In this document: in pieces, positions 24,936 to 36,395 of the stretch
How positions within the stretch are numbered: position 1 is the stretch's first letter
How the letters are laid out: each line of letters begins with the position of its first letter
Source: Bathelium albidoporum
Lineage: Eukaryota; Ascomycota; Dothideomycetes; Trypetheliales; Trypetheliaceae
Direction: 5' to 3'
NCBI GenBank assembly: GCA_021031095.1
Contig: JAGFVP010000070.1
Coordinates: 1 to 64,000 of the forward strand
DNA length: 64,000 nucleotides
Position numbers and translations under genes: made by a program
The notes under the pieces: generated by a model
Told to the model about the DNA's origin: nothing
The model's database searches: none
Seen by the model: only the letters and a program-made list of their open reading frames with translations

Positions 24936-26757
24936 ATGCGGCTCCTAAAAGTGATCGATCCTCCCAGCAGTAGTGCGCTACCCCAGCTCGAAGATTTTCC
25001 TCCAGATCGAATTCCAGAGTATGCCATCTTGTCTCATACTTGGGCTGAAGATCCAGGACAAGAGATACTCTTCACCGATTTGGCACTTTACAACGCGGAT
25101 TGGACAAGAATCACTCAAAAGCGTGGATATAGAAAAGTCTTGTACAGCTGTGCCCAGGCTCTGAAAGATGGCTTGCAATACATTTGGGTGAGATCTTTGC
25201 CCTTGAATTGAATCTCTACGATCTTGTCTCGACAGCCGCTTACGAATATACCAGATCGACACCTGTTGCATTGACAAAGGTAGCAGTGCCGAGCTATCAG
25301 AAGCCATCAATTCAATGTACACCTGGTATCAGAAAGCGCGAAAATGTTACGTTTATCTCGATGATGTACCTGCAAATGTCAGCATCATGAGTGACAACAA
25401 TGAATTCGTACATACACGTTGGGCTAAAAGAGGCTGGACACTGCAGGAACTACTCGCACCGTCGAATCTAGTGTTCTACTCCACTGATTGGAAAGAGATT
25501 GGAAGAAAGGACACCCTGAGCCCTAGACTATCCACCATTACTGGCATAGACGAGGACGTCTTGACAGGCCAAAAAGCTTTGGAGATGACAAGTGTAGCTA
25601 AACGCATGTCATGGGCTTCCCGGAGAAATGTGACCAGGCCAGAAGACATTGCGTATTGTTTGATGGGTATATTTTCGGTGAACATGCCAATGCTATACGG
25701 CGAGGGGGGGACTAAAGCTTTCCTGAGGTTGCAGGAAGAGATCATGAAGCACTCGGACGACCATTCTCTCTTTGCATGGACAGATAATAGGCTTCTTGAT
25801 GCATCTTATCATGGTTTGCTTGCAGAACACCCAGACCGCTTCGAAGGCTCACACAGCATATTTCCTTACGAGGATCGGGAAGAACGTGGATCCTATTCTA
25901 TGACCAACAAAGGGGTCTGTATAGACTTGCATCTGACCCCACTGACTAACAAAGAGCCTGGATTATACGCTGCTGGACTTGACTGCCCCGTTCCGCCTCG
26001 TTTTGAAGACCAGGTCTTCCTAGCTCTGTACTTAAAGAAGCTTCCAGGCGGGCACAATCAGTATGCAAGAGTCCGAGCCGGGAGTCTTGCCAGAATCTAC
26101 GCGCGGGGTGCTCTACAAACAGTCTACATTCGTCAAGCTATCATCGTGCCGAACGACAAGAGTATGTATCCAAGCCATGTGCTTCAATTGCATAAATTCG
26201 TTGGAGACAAGCAAAGCTATGGAGTCTCTGAAGTTATGATACCTTCTCAGGAACATCGCAGAGCAGCGATATCTTCCACAAAAGCTAGTTCTGGTTGGAT
26301 TCCGCCTTCAAGTCCAACGGCATTTAAGATTCCTAGCAGAGGAGAAGCGCGGGCGTCTTGCGCTATACACATGGTCTATGACGAGATTGAACACTTCCTA
26401 ATCATTATCGGCTCGATGACCGGTTTTGATATTGGCTTCACTGTCGTTGAACTCAAAAGTGTCGACGTTACCATAGCTGCAAATGATCACTTTGAAACAA
26501 TCCAGACACTGTATGATCCAAAGCCAGTAGGAAATCACTGGAGATTAGGCTATCATAATATTCATGTGGGTGCTGATTCCCTAGTACAAGGAGATGCAAA
26601 GTACTACATGATCGATATCAAGTTAGACCCGGTTGAGAGGCCTCAATCTGTCGATTCGGACGTGGACAGGATAACTTCAACGCAAGATCCAGCAATTGGA
26701 GTCAGCAATCGGACATTTCGGATGCTGCGGCGGATCTTTGGCAGTAAAAAAGCCTAG
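24936..26757 (+). CDS. HET-domain protein (heterokaryon incompatibility type)
   Basis: A protein with an N-terminal HET domain, the cell-death effector domain of fungal vegetative incompatibility. Exons 24936-25187 and 25255-26757 join in phase to 584 residues. The usual start MRLLKVID is used; an upstream ATG would add 14 residues. The three HET motifs are complete: YAILSHTWAED near residue 35, the central IWIDTCCIDKGSSAELSEAI split exactly at the exon junction, and RGWTLQELLAPSNLVFYS near residue 150. Further downstream come RPEDIAYCLMGIFSVNMPMLYGEG (the usual block after the HET domain) and a C-terminal region of about 330 residues with no recognisable repeats or NACHT domain, so this belongs to the stand-alone HET group. 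Its neighbours are a LITAF-like gene and an ankyrin gene, both accessory. Confidence 0.9.
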
Positions 26758-27805
26758 AAAGCTTATCAGTATGGTACGCCAAGAATAAATATATTTCAAT
26801 GACAGCAGTTGACGGCATATATAGGAGTATGTTGCCAACAAGGCAAAGAGCAGCGAGATTGATGTGTCTATAATACGGCAGTCTCTCCGAATTACGCGAA
26901 CCAAATCTACAGTGACTGCAGTCGTTATAGCTACAAGGTCCAACCACGAACAGCACGTGTCTCAGAATCGTTGTTGTGCTAGAGACACAAACAAGGAACG
27001 GATTCTGTATTCATCTATAGTGCCAAGGAAGAGGAGAAGAGGAGGATTCAGGTGAACAAATAGGTGAAGTGATGATGTGGGCTGCTCCTGCAGTGGTAGT
27101 TGTGATTATTCTTGGCACTTCTTCCTTGTAGTTTGGACGAATTTTGGAAACACAGTTATCAAGATAAACCGGCAATATAGAATGTGAAAAAAAAAGGTTA
27201 TATTATTTAATTATATAATTTTATATGTAAAACAGGTTTCCCGGACTAACAAAAGAATATTAATGATTGCCGCGGAAAGCTGAACTTAAATGAAATATCA
27301 ATGATGGTGCTTATGTTCTTTTGCTAAGTTTGAGACATATTTCCTTCTCTCCTTAGCCATCTTACCTATTTAGCTTCCCTCCACCCTGCATTTCCAGCAT
27401 TTCTCCCTGTGTCTTTTATCAAACACCATATCATATTTACGTCAAAGTCGCATTATATTTATTTGCGCTTATTTCCATTTCCAGAAACTAGCCAACTTAC
27501 TATGAGCCCACAAATGGCTGATTGCCCTTGCTGATTATTAAAGATCAGAAGGTAAGCGGGCAAGAATCAAGGACAGAGTTGGATCGTTTTATCCACAGTA
27601 GACCTGCAAGCTTCCTTAATTCAGCCTTGTACTACTGAAAAGCCGCTGTGTTCAGCCTTGCAGTAATCGCCAGCCTTGCCAAACGCAACTACTTAAGGCT
27701 ACTTGACATCGAACCAGACTTTGACCTGCAATCTTCTTTTCTTCGGGGAACCAAAATTCGCCTCTTAGAATTAAGTCTTGGGCTTGCTGAACGTCGTTGG
27801 CACCA
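26758..27805. other. A/T-rich spacer, no gene seen
   Basis: About 1 kb with strong A/T richness around 27180-27330 (runs such as TATATTATTTAATTATAT). No open frame is credible. It separates the HET gene from the ankyrin gene on the same strand. Confidence 0.55.
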
Positions 27806-30535
27806 GTGGAACCCCTTTCCGTTACTGCTGGTGGTGAGTTACTTTATTCTGCCAGCAACATGAGCTAACAGCACCGAATCTTCAGTTCTTGGCATCACGT
27901 CTTTTGCAAATCTGCCATTTCGAACCATTGGTGAAAATTATGCTTTCTATCACTCCATCAAAGATGCGCCACAAGTCATAAGAGACGTTTTGATCGAACT
28001 CGAGATATTGAGGGATACTTTACAAGGCTGTGTCTTACAAGAGACGCTCAACAGGACAAGAGACAATGTCGCACTCGAAAAATCGTTGATGCTGTGCAGG
28101 TACAAGATGAACAATCTTAATGACGTAGTCAAAGAGCTTGAGCGTGGATTTGACTCGAATACGAAACGCCAGCAAGTATGGGCTGCATGTAAAACGTCAA
28201 AGAAGGATGAAAAGTTGAACAACCTTCGTGCATCGCTTGAAGGAACAAAGTTAACATTAGCCTTGGCACTTCTCAGCGCGTACAAAAATCATGATAATCC
28301 TCAAGATAAGGAGAAATCACTGACGTGACAGCACAGGAACCAAAAAGATCAAATGTCCGCAATATAAAGGACACTCACCTCCACACTGGCTCAGGGATAC
28401 AGCAATGGGCGGATTCCCTCTGGACCCTTACCTGAACTTAGTCAGGATAGACGAGTTCATGCTGGCAAGACCGACTTCATTCCTACTAACGTAGATCCGC
28501 AGCAACAGATGATCATCACAGGAGTTGAATCCCTACCAAGTACAGCTGCAAACAGACTACTACAACAGCACTCGGCCGAGAGTCCAGTCATTGATGGTAC
28601 AAAAACCATCACAGCGGAGGGCAGATCATATGCCATTACGCCGCCACCCCTTCTCAACGCACAAGACTTCGCAATGAACCAGACACTTCAAGCGGACCGC
28701 AAACCAGAAATGTCAGGTCGGAATCTCCTTAAGCGAAGATCTGGACGCACAACAAGACGGTACAATGATCCCATCTATGCTACTATCTTTGGTCGTTTCT
28801 ACTTTGGGACATACATCAGCGAGAAAAAAGTTTATGTCGAAGAGGACACTGTGAAATATACCGAGACCATTTCCTATTGTACCTATCACCCGGCAGCCTG
28901 GCTTATATCCCTTGGATTCAAATATGTGATGAATCTTAGCTTTAGAGCTCCGCATCCATTCATTAGCCCCGCAAGGGCTGTGCCCGATAATGCTCTTGTC
29001 TTTGAGTTATGCCAGCAGGGGAACGTCGACGCCGTCCAATTACTATTTGCGCGTGGAGAAGCTTCAGTCTTGGACGCCAATTCTGATGGGTACACGCCAT
29101 TGCATGTAGGTACTTCCTTTTCAAACCGAAAGCTCGCCCTCGTCAACCATATCAAGAGACCTCATCTCATCCAACTTGCTTTTTGAAAATAGTTTGCGGC
29201 GAGAAAAGGCCATTACGAGATGGCGAAATATCTCCTTGTGCATGGCGCTGATCCTGATGCACGCACGTATCATAACATGCAGTGAGTTCCTAAGCAAAAG
29301 TACTCTGGCGATATAGTTGAACTGATGCTTTCCTATATCGAAGTGTAACACCCGCCGAATATATGACCTGGTGGACCATCCAGTGTCCCCTTCCTTCGTG
29401 GCAAAACTTAGTCAGGCTTTTCGATGATTACATTGCAGACGCTCAACAAGTTTACAATTGGATCATGATTGATCAATTGGCTTACACGAGAACAAGGCAT
29501 GAGCCTCTCTTGTGGACTTTAGGTAAATACCAACAAATGATTTGTGAATCTGGGGGTAGAGTTTGGTTTCATTTCGTTTCGATTGCACTGACTCGGACAA
29601 GGGAATCTTCATTGCTGGATGCTATGCTTAGAATGATTCCTGTGAAACCCATGCATATCAGTCCAACCTTATTTCACCAGTTACTGTCTGATATATCTGC
29701 ATACTCTCGTGATGTCAGTTTGTCGAATTCAAGGTTGAACCAAGAGGTTTTGTAGGTTCTTCGTCGGCACAACCAAGATCTGCATCTGCAATGGGGCGGA
29801 GAATCTTCCTTGTCACAGGGACTGTGGTTCTCCTTCTGTTTCAAAGTCTGGCGCGGCTTCCTCGGGGACCAGTTAGGTGACATACTGGAATCTGAGCTGA
29901 AATGCTCGAAGTCACCTCTCGTACAGAACAATTGGCAACTTTTGTCCCTTCGTCTAATTTTCGAACTGCCAGAATTGAAGGCGAATATGGCCGTCCATGC
30001 CGAATGCTCTAGTCTAAGATACAGCCGACTATTCTTATGTCCATGTCGAAGAACTAGCTCGTCCATCGAACAATGGTGGGAAACTATCAAAGAAGGAGTT
30101 AGGAAAACCAATTGCCTGTGTCCACTTAGAGGCCGACTGGATGATTTTGATCTAGACCTGAGTTGGAAACCGCACGCAGCGCTTGTAGAGCGTATAATGA
30201 CTTGTCAAACCCGGCATCCCGACAGTTGCACTTATCAAGAACAAATTTCATTTGAGGGTGATCTGGAGTTTGGACCAATTGAAGAGCTTGACGAGCCCCA
30301 CCCATGCGGAGTTTCTGAGGAGGAATTTCGACGGTACAGCTCGATGCGCCAGCTGATCACGAATCGATTTCGGGCGCAAGGAGGTGCTTGGCGCAATTCG
30401 TATCTGCCTGGTGAGACTTTGTGTTTCAGATGCCTCGCCCGAATGGAAGGATGGAGCAGTGATCCGTGTTGGTATCGTGACTATAACGATTCTCACCAAA
30501 TCGCATCAACAATACGGATACAGAAAATTGAATGA
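27806..30535 (+). CDS. Fungal NLR-type N-terminal domain plus ankyrin protein, start codon unclear
   Basis: A multi-exon gene whose N-terminus matches the fungal_N type helical domain found at the front of many fungal NLR and ankyrin proteins (EPLSVTAGVLGITSFA, then SIKDAPQVIRDVLIELEIL). Exons that fit are 27806-27833, 27886 to about 28324, about 28403-29105, 29193-29281, 29344-29713 and 29756-30535 (about 802 residues); the second junction is the least certain. The third and fourth exons join to an ankyrin pair, DANSDGYTPLHFAARKGHYE then KYLLVHGADPDART. There is no NACHT domain in between. The last exon is Cys- and Trp-containing (LFLCPCRRTSSS, CLCPLRGRLDDFDLDLSW) and unrecognised. The residue where family members have the first Met is coded by GTG (27806-27808), with a TGA in frame six codons upstream, so either the start codon is split by an upstream intron ending at CCAG (27803-27806 region) or the start is lost. 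Confidence 0.6.
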
Positions 30536-30767
30536 GTCTATTCTACGTTGTCTATGAGATGCTTTGGTTATTTACAATTTTCGAACTTGGAAAGAAGTAT
30601 ACTAGTAGCTTTCTTGGGCAATTCGTAAAAATTAGAAAATGACAAAGCTTTCGTAAGCCTGGCTAAACTGATTTGCGCTGAGGTCTGCGCTATGGCCGTC
30701 TCGGGCTGATCTTAACCCCGAGACAAGGTAACACTGAGTTGCTCCCTACACTCACGATCTCCTTTGC

Positions 30768-31977
30768 ATGCCGCGCCTCCCTACCAGCCTTCTCCTTAGA
30801 GCAAAGTCTATTGATGCGCTACTCCCGCATCTATTGCCCGTCTGTCGAGATCTGAGATCCGCTCAGAATGAATTACGGTGGCTCCGTGAGCATGTTCGGG
30901 GGCTTAACAAGAGCAAGGGACATACAACGCGTGTAAGGGATGTACACAGTCGGTTGCGTCGACTATGTGAGCGACGGGGAAGAGGCGAACCTCTTCAGTA
31001 TCTCCTTGGCTCTGAGTACTTTGGTGACTCTGAGATCCAATGTCGGCCGGGAGTTCTGATTCCACGGTCGGTTCCATCTCGTCAATACTACCCCTTCCAC
31101 GATCTGATTGTGAACATCAAGGCAAGAGACTGCTGCATCTGTGACCTACCTTGCCGAGTTTTTGCAGAGTAAGATTGGCAGCGAATGTCAAAGAGGGTCT
31201 GCCAGAGGTCTGAATTCAAGCCCTTTGCGAGTCTTGGATCTTTGCTGTGGGACTGGATGCATGTCTTTGCTTTTGATCCATGAACTCAGCAAAGCCGGGG
31301 CTCTACCCGCGCAGTCGCACTTCACCGGCGTTGACATATCCCCAAATGCAGTGAACTTAGCGTCCCTCAACAAGACACGTATATTTCCGAATGCAGAGAA
31401 GTGCGCGGGGATGCGACTAGGTATTGGCAAGGGCACGAGTTCAGGTTTCGAGAGTTCCGGAAATCTTCCAATCAAGGTTACGTTGGATATCAACTTTTTC
31501 GAGGCCGATATCTTTACCCACCAATTCATGAGAGACTCTGTCGAAGGCGCAACGTGTGCGGGTGGATGCAATATCATCATGGCAAATCCACCGTACATCT
31601 CTCCGGCGGAGTTCAACAAAACTACGGCACGGTCCGTCAGAAAATTTGAACCAAAACTGGCTCTGGTTCCACCTGTTGCATCTGATCCAAACGTCCAATC
31701 TGGAGATGCATTCTACCCTCGCATTTTGGAGATTGCCGAGGCATTACGTGCAAAATGTTTGCTTGTCGAAGTTGCAGACATGGACCAAGCAATCCGCGTC
31801 GGACGCATGATTGACCAGCTGGATCATGAATGGGCTCGTACGGAAATCTGGCGAGATGATCCCTCGTACGAGGAAGTTGTTAAGTTTCCCGGAACAGACT
31901 GGTTGGTGCGTGGACGTGGTAACGGTCGCTCGGTATTTGCTCACAACTTCGTGGACTTACCTGATGGCGACATCTGA
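30768..31977 (+). CDS. MTQ1: Mitochondrial release-factor glutamine methyltransferase (HemK/PrmC family)
   Basis: An S-adenosylmethionine-dependent methyltransferase that modifies the glutamine of the GGQ motif in mitochondrial peptide-chain release factor. Exons 30768-31066 and 31122-31977 join in phase to 384 residues. The N-terminal helical domain carries RGEPLQYLLGSEYFGD and VLIPRQET (about residues 72-100), typical of PrmC. The SAM-binding motif I is VLDLCCGTGCMSLLL (about residue 130), motif II-like FTGVDISPNAVNLA follows, and the catalytic NPPYISPAEF (about residue 230) holds the glutamine-binding NPPY. The start ATG (MPRLPTSLLLRAKS) gives a short basic, hydrophobic leader compatible with mitochondrial targeting. 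It reads away from the ankyrin gene by about 230 bp. Confidence 0.88.
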
Positions 31978-32483
31978 GGTACATCAGGTGGGTATTGACT
32001 CTACCTTGTCACTCAAACCGTTTCTTTTATTCTCAATAGAAGAGTCTAACAGAAATTCAAACTAATTGACGAAGGGCCAAACATTTTGGTCTTTACCTCT
32101 TAGCGCCTTTAATCCTTTTATGTATTTTGATAGGAAGAAAATGGATGGTAAAGGGTATGAAAAGTACTAAGGCAATGAGCTGGCCAAAAAGGGCGCAAAA
32201 TTTTGCAGACTGCAATGTCAACTTTCATAGTAGGACTCAATTACATTCACAATATTAACACTAAGTACTGTTGTTCATATACTCCTCCTATCAATAGCAT
32301 GTATCTCTAATACACAGTTTGACTTATTTGTAGTTAGGTGTGTGTTACTTGTCCACACTTTTTCACGAGATATTGACTATAATTGTGCTCTATACTCTTG
32401 TTGTGGTCGCATGTGTGCTGTTTTGGGTGAGTCCTAACCATACAATATATTCCTTGAAGACGCATTTCCGGACCAAATTTTCT
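31978..32483. other. Convergent intergenic region
   Basis: Lies between two stop codons (MTQ1 on plus, aminotransferase on minus). It is A/T-rich around 32200-32330 and likely contains both polyadenylation regions. No open frame of note. Confidence 0.6.
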
Positions 32484-33909
32484 TCAGTGTCGTTTCTCTA
32501 AAATATCGTCTAAGACTCTAACAAGGCCTCTGACCTCGTCCTCTATCAATGAATTGTTAGGATGCCATTCGTACTGATCAGGGCGGATACACTCACCGGT
32601 GTTGTAATGCACTAGGCTGACCCTCACCACCCCATCATCCTCAGGCAACCCGAAGATCCCAACCACCATGCGGTGACTGTAGAAATGGCCGTACCTGATG
32701 CCATATTGACTGTTCTTCTCGACGCTCTCAACCACATCCCGGCTCTTCCAGCCTTTTGCCGTAAAGCTAATCACCGGAACTCGGTGTTGTCTGTCAGGAC
32801 TTTTCTTTCCGTATATTGTCACGTCGCCTCGCTTGTTCAAATACTCCAGCACTATCGCCTGCAATTTTTCTTCATGCGCCGCGACATCGTCCCAGAATTT
32901 TTCCCTGGGCGAACAATATTCCATTACCTTTGGCAGGCTAGCCGCCAGCTCGTATGCTCCTGCCGCAAGACCTAGTTGATTACTGAGCTCATTGGGATGC
33001 GCCTCTTCGTTGAAGTAGTGACCCAGGCTCTGGATAGCCTTCTGGCCGCGAGGCGAAGCATAGAGGATCGCCTGATGTGGTCCGTAGACTTTATACCAAC
33101 TAAAGGAATAGAAATCAACGCCGAACGCTTGAACGTCGACCTCGCGATGAGGCGCATAAGCGACTGCATCAACGCACAACAGCGCGTCTGGAGAAGTCTC
33201 ATGGAGCGTCTTCGAGATGGATGCGATATCGTGGATCGTTCCTAGAATATTGCTCGTGTGCGTGCAGGCGACAAACTTGGTCCGGCTGGAGAGCAATGGT
33301 CTCAGGTTGTCGGAAGTCAGCACGGGATCCGTCGTCTTGTTGGTCTCGGCGCCGCCGCCTTGCCACCACTTGATCGTGAGGTCTTTGCGAGAGGCGAGGC
33401 GGACCCAGGAGGCGAGGTTGGCTTCATGGTCGAGTTGGGAGAGGACGATCTCGTCGCCGGGAGAAAGGTAGTCCCATAGGCTGGCGGATAGATTTTGGAA
33501 AAGTTGGGTGGTGGAACCGCCGAGGACTCTCACAGAGCATGAGTTGCGAGTACAGGATATGAAACATCATCCAATTGCATCTGCCTACCTATATTGTTCG
33601 TTGATTCTGCGTTCACGTACTTAGCTGCAGCGTCGTAACCCTCCTCGACAAGTCTAGTTGACTGTGAGGATATAGGGTATGTGGCGCCGAGCTGCACATT
33701 CGTGGATACGAGGTACTGCCGTATGCTAATCCAGAACGCCAACTCGTCAATGCGTGAACAGCTGAAAGGGTTTGGTTTCATTGGCGCACTGACAAATCTG
33801 CGACCGAGTCCAGGATCTGGCTGCCGCCAGCATTATCCATGAACGATTGATTTTGCCGCAGCGCGGCGAAATGCGCGCGAGCCTCATTGACATCGAACGC
33901 GGTCGCCAT
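32484..33909 (-). CDS. Class V aminotransferase (PLP-dependent)
   Basis: A pyridoxal-phosphate enzyme of the NifS/isopenicillin-epimerase-like class V group. Exons 33909-33794, 33725-33589 and 33526-32484 join in phase to 431 residues. The start MATAFDVNEARAHFAAL and FMDNAGGSQI is the typical N-terminal strand with the substrate-binding NAGGSQ. Next come VLGGSTTQLFQNL, the DHEANLASW block, LLCVDAVAYAPHREVDVQ (PLP-binding Asp), and SFSWYKVYGPHQAILY, whose Lys forms the Schiff base. The C-terminal domain includes FTAKGWKSRDVVESV and RYGHFYSHRMV. The substrate cannot be told; relatives annotated only as cysteine desulfurase-like are common in fungi, but a cysteine loop motif for sulfur transfer is not evident. 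Divergent from a GT90 gene, 384 bp apart. Confidence 0.82.
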
Positions 33910-34293
33910 GTTGTTAAAAAGTTTGAGGTTGATAGGGAATTTTGGTAAAATCGCACTGTTCGGTACAAAAGCAATGTTAGATGCATGAGGGAGGGGACGC
34001 GTACATCATGCAGGTTCGTGCTTAGCGCAAGCCCTGACCGGTTGGAGCATCAAGTTAGGAGGAGGGTTCGGGGGGGTGGATCGCCATAGGCCTCCCTTTT
34101 AAAAGCACACTGCGAACCGTGATACCGACTTGCGGTCTCAAGATACTGCCCTCGAGAAGCAGGAGAGGAAACTTCTTGCGCTCCTCTTTCACCCTACTGC
34201 TGCCAGGAGGAGCATTCATAAACTCCGGATGCCAGAGCACGCTCGCCACCTTTATCTGCCATCATCAACCCGCTTAGCAGCGCGGCCGACACC
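33910..34293. promoter_or_regulatory. Divergent promoter region of aminotransferase and GT90 genes
   Basis: The 384 bases between two divergent start codons should hold both promoters. No specific factor-binding site was recognised. Confidence 0.5.
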
Positions 34294-35889
34294 ATGACTC
34301 GGGTCAAACTTCTTGCCGCCGTCGCAGCGGTCTTCATCCTGGTCCTCACATACCTGAGCCTGCAAGAGCACGAAGTCGTGCCTCGGATAGCGAAAATACC
34401 AACTTCGGTCTCCCAGCCGCACACCTGGACATACGACTCTGTACGCGATGAACGAAATCTGGGGCTTACCGAGGAGCAGTGCGAGGTGCGCAAACCAGAA
34501 GCACCTGTCAAAAATAATGTTTGGTTCTGACCGCAAGCTACAGGCCGCATTTCCAGGGCAAGATGCCGAGATTGTACGAGCGCGAGAATGGCATGCCGCC
34601 AACGGAGGGATAGATCAAGATCAGGTGAAATTATGGATAGATGAGCCAGACAAGGCACATGGGCAAGTGCGCATACTTATATATGATGGCGATGTAAGTT
34701 CGGCGGAATGTTGCTGTCTGTGCCGCATCACCCTTGAGTCAGGGCTAGTGGAACGCAACGAGTAATGAGCTGACCGCGAAAATAGATTTACGTTGTGGGC
34801 GAAAAACAGGGCGTCGTCGACCGGACACGGTATTTGGCAGGACTGAGCATGATATATCGATCTATTACGGCTATCCCCGACCCACGCGTGCTGCCCAATG
34901 TTGAGTTTACACTTGACAGAATGGACCACCCGAACCCCGAGCCCCGTCGACCTGGTCGAACAGCTTGGGGTTGGTGTCGTCACAAAACAGACAACGATAC
35001 TTGGGTCATGCCCGACTTCAATGGCTGGTCGTCTTCTGGTTGGGACGCTGTTGGGGGCTACCGGGCGTTTCGCGAGAAATCAAAACCTTTCCTCACCCCA
35101 TTCAAAGACAAGCTGAAGAAGGCACTTTGGAGGGGCCAATTGGATGTTGGGCAGAAGATTAGTACAATTCGGAAGAAGCTGCTGGAAGTCACTGAAGACA
35201 AGCCTTGGAGTGACTGTGGCGAGCTTCAATGGGGTTCCCGAAAGGGCGTTGTGCCAATGGAAGAGCACTGTAAATGGCAATTCCTCATTCACACCGAAGG
35301 CAGGTATTAGCGTGTCTCGCTAAGACATTTGGTTGTTTCTGACAGCGAACCAGGCAATTCGTGGAGTGGCCGCCTTAGGCCATTGAAGAACTGTAATTCT
35401 GTGACCATCATCCACAATCCGCTGGAGTACATTGCGCATTTTTACCCGCTACTGAAGTCTGAGGGGCCTGACCAGGTAACAAACCTTGGGTCCCTTGCAA
35501 GCGCTGATGCCGCTAACTGTATTGAATAGAACTACGTTGCGGCACAGAACGATTGGTCGGACCTGGAGAACATCATGGATTACTACCTTGAACATCAGGA
35601 CGAGGCAGAGCGCATCGCCGAAGAATCGAAGCGGGTTTTCCGGGATCGTTATCTGACCCCTGCTGCCGAGGCATGCTATATTCGGCGAATGATATATGAA
35701 TATGCAAAGGTGCAAAATTTTGAGCCGCAATTGTACAGAAATGATACCAATGAAGACGGCACGGTGACGACGCGGGTCAGAGGCGTCAGTTGGGAGCGGT
35801 TCGCATACAGGCCACCCAAGAAATTCGAGGTTCCCCCGTTTCCGGAGGGCTATTGGTTCAAGTCGAACCAAATCGATTTTGAAGATTGA
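34294..35889 (+). CDS. GT90 (CAP10-type) glycosyltransferase, type II membrane protein
   Basis: A glycosyltransferase family 90 enzyme, related to Cryptococcus CAP10 and to xylosyl- or glucosyltransferases of the secretory pathway. Five exons fit in phase: 34294-34485, 34544-34693, 34786-35303, 35346-35475 and 35530-35889, giving 449 residues. The N-terminus MTRVKLLAAVAAVFILVLTY is a signal anchor (single membrane helix at about residues 5-23), so the catalytic part faces the Golgi lumen. Family blocks visible are LTEEQCE-AAFPGQDAEIVRA, WVMPDFNGWSSSGWD, RKKLLEV... with WSDCGELQWG, the C-terminal NSWSGRLRPLKNCNSVTIIHN (junction of exons 3 and 4) and the downstream DWSDLENIMDYY. The acceptor and the linkage formed cannot be told. 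Confidence 0.84.
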
Positions 35890-36395
35890 GCACTGATTGG
35901 ATACTTCGGAAAAGATGAACATTGAAAAGATGAATTGGTAGGGTGGATTTCTCCAGAAGTCTAATGAGATGGACAAGGACGATGTCTCTGGCCTCAAGAC
36001 CAACGACGAAGGGGACACGGGAGACGGAGACGAAGATAAACGCAGAACGATACCTTGGACCAACAGCTTATAGATGTCTCTATGCCGTCTGACATAGTAT
36101 GTCCGAACAGTGGGCACGTTTTGGAAATTCTTGTAATATAGTCCCTGGTATTTAGCCGGCGTACAAATTGAGCGATACCGATTCGGTTGAGAAGCTAGAG
36201 TAATCGAAGGTCATACCAATATATGGACTCTGGCTCTGTTCCTTTGCGCACCGAACGTTGAAGCTCCTAGCGTAACGTACCGAATCCCCACACCTACCAC
36301 CCACGCGAAATGCTTGTTGAAAACGAAGAAGGGGTTCTCTTTTACCCCGACGCCTCGCTATGCAGATGAAATGTCAAAGAAGTTCATAGCTATCC
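35890..36395. other. Convergent intergenic region
   Basis: Between the stop codons of the GT90 gene (plus) and the phosphoserine aminotransferase gene (minus). The minus-strand frame open across about 36117-35449 overlaps the GT90 end and is a shadow. No other structure seen. Confidence 0.55.
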
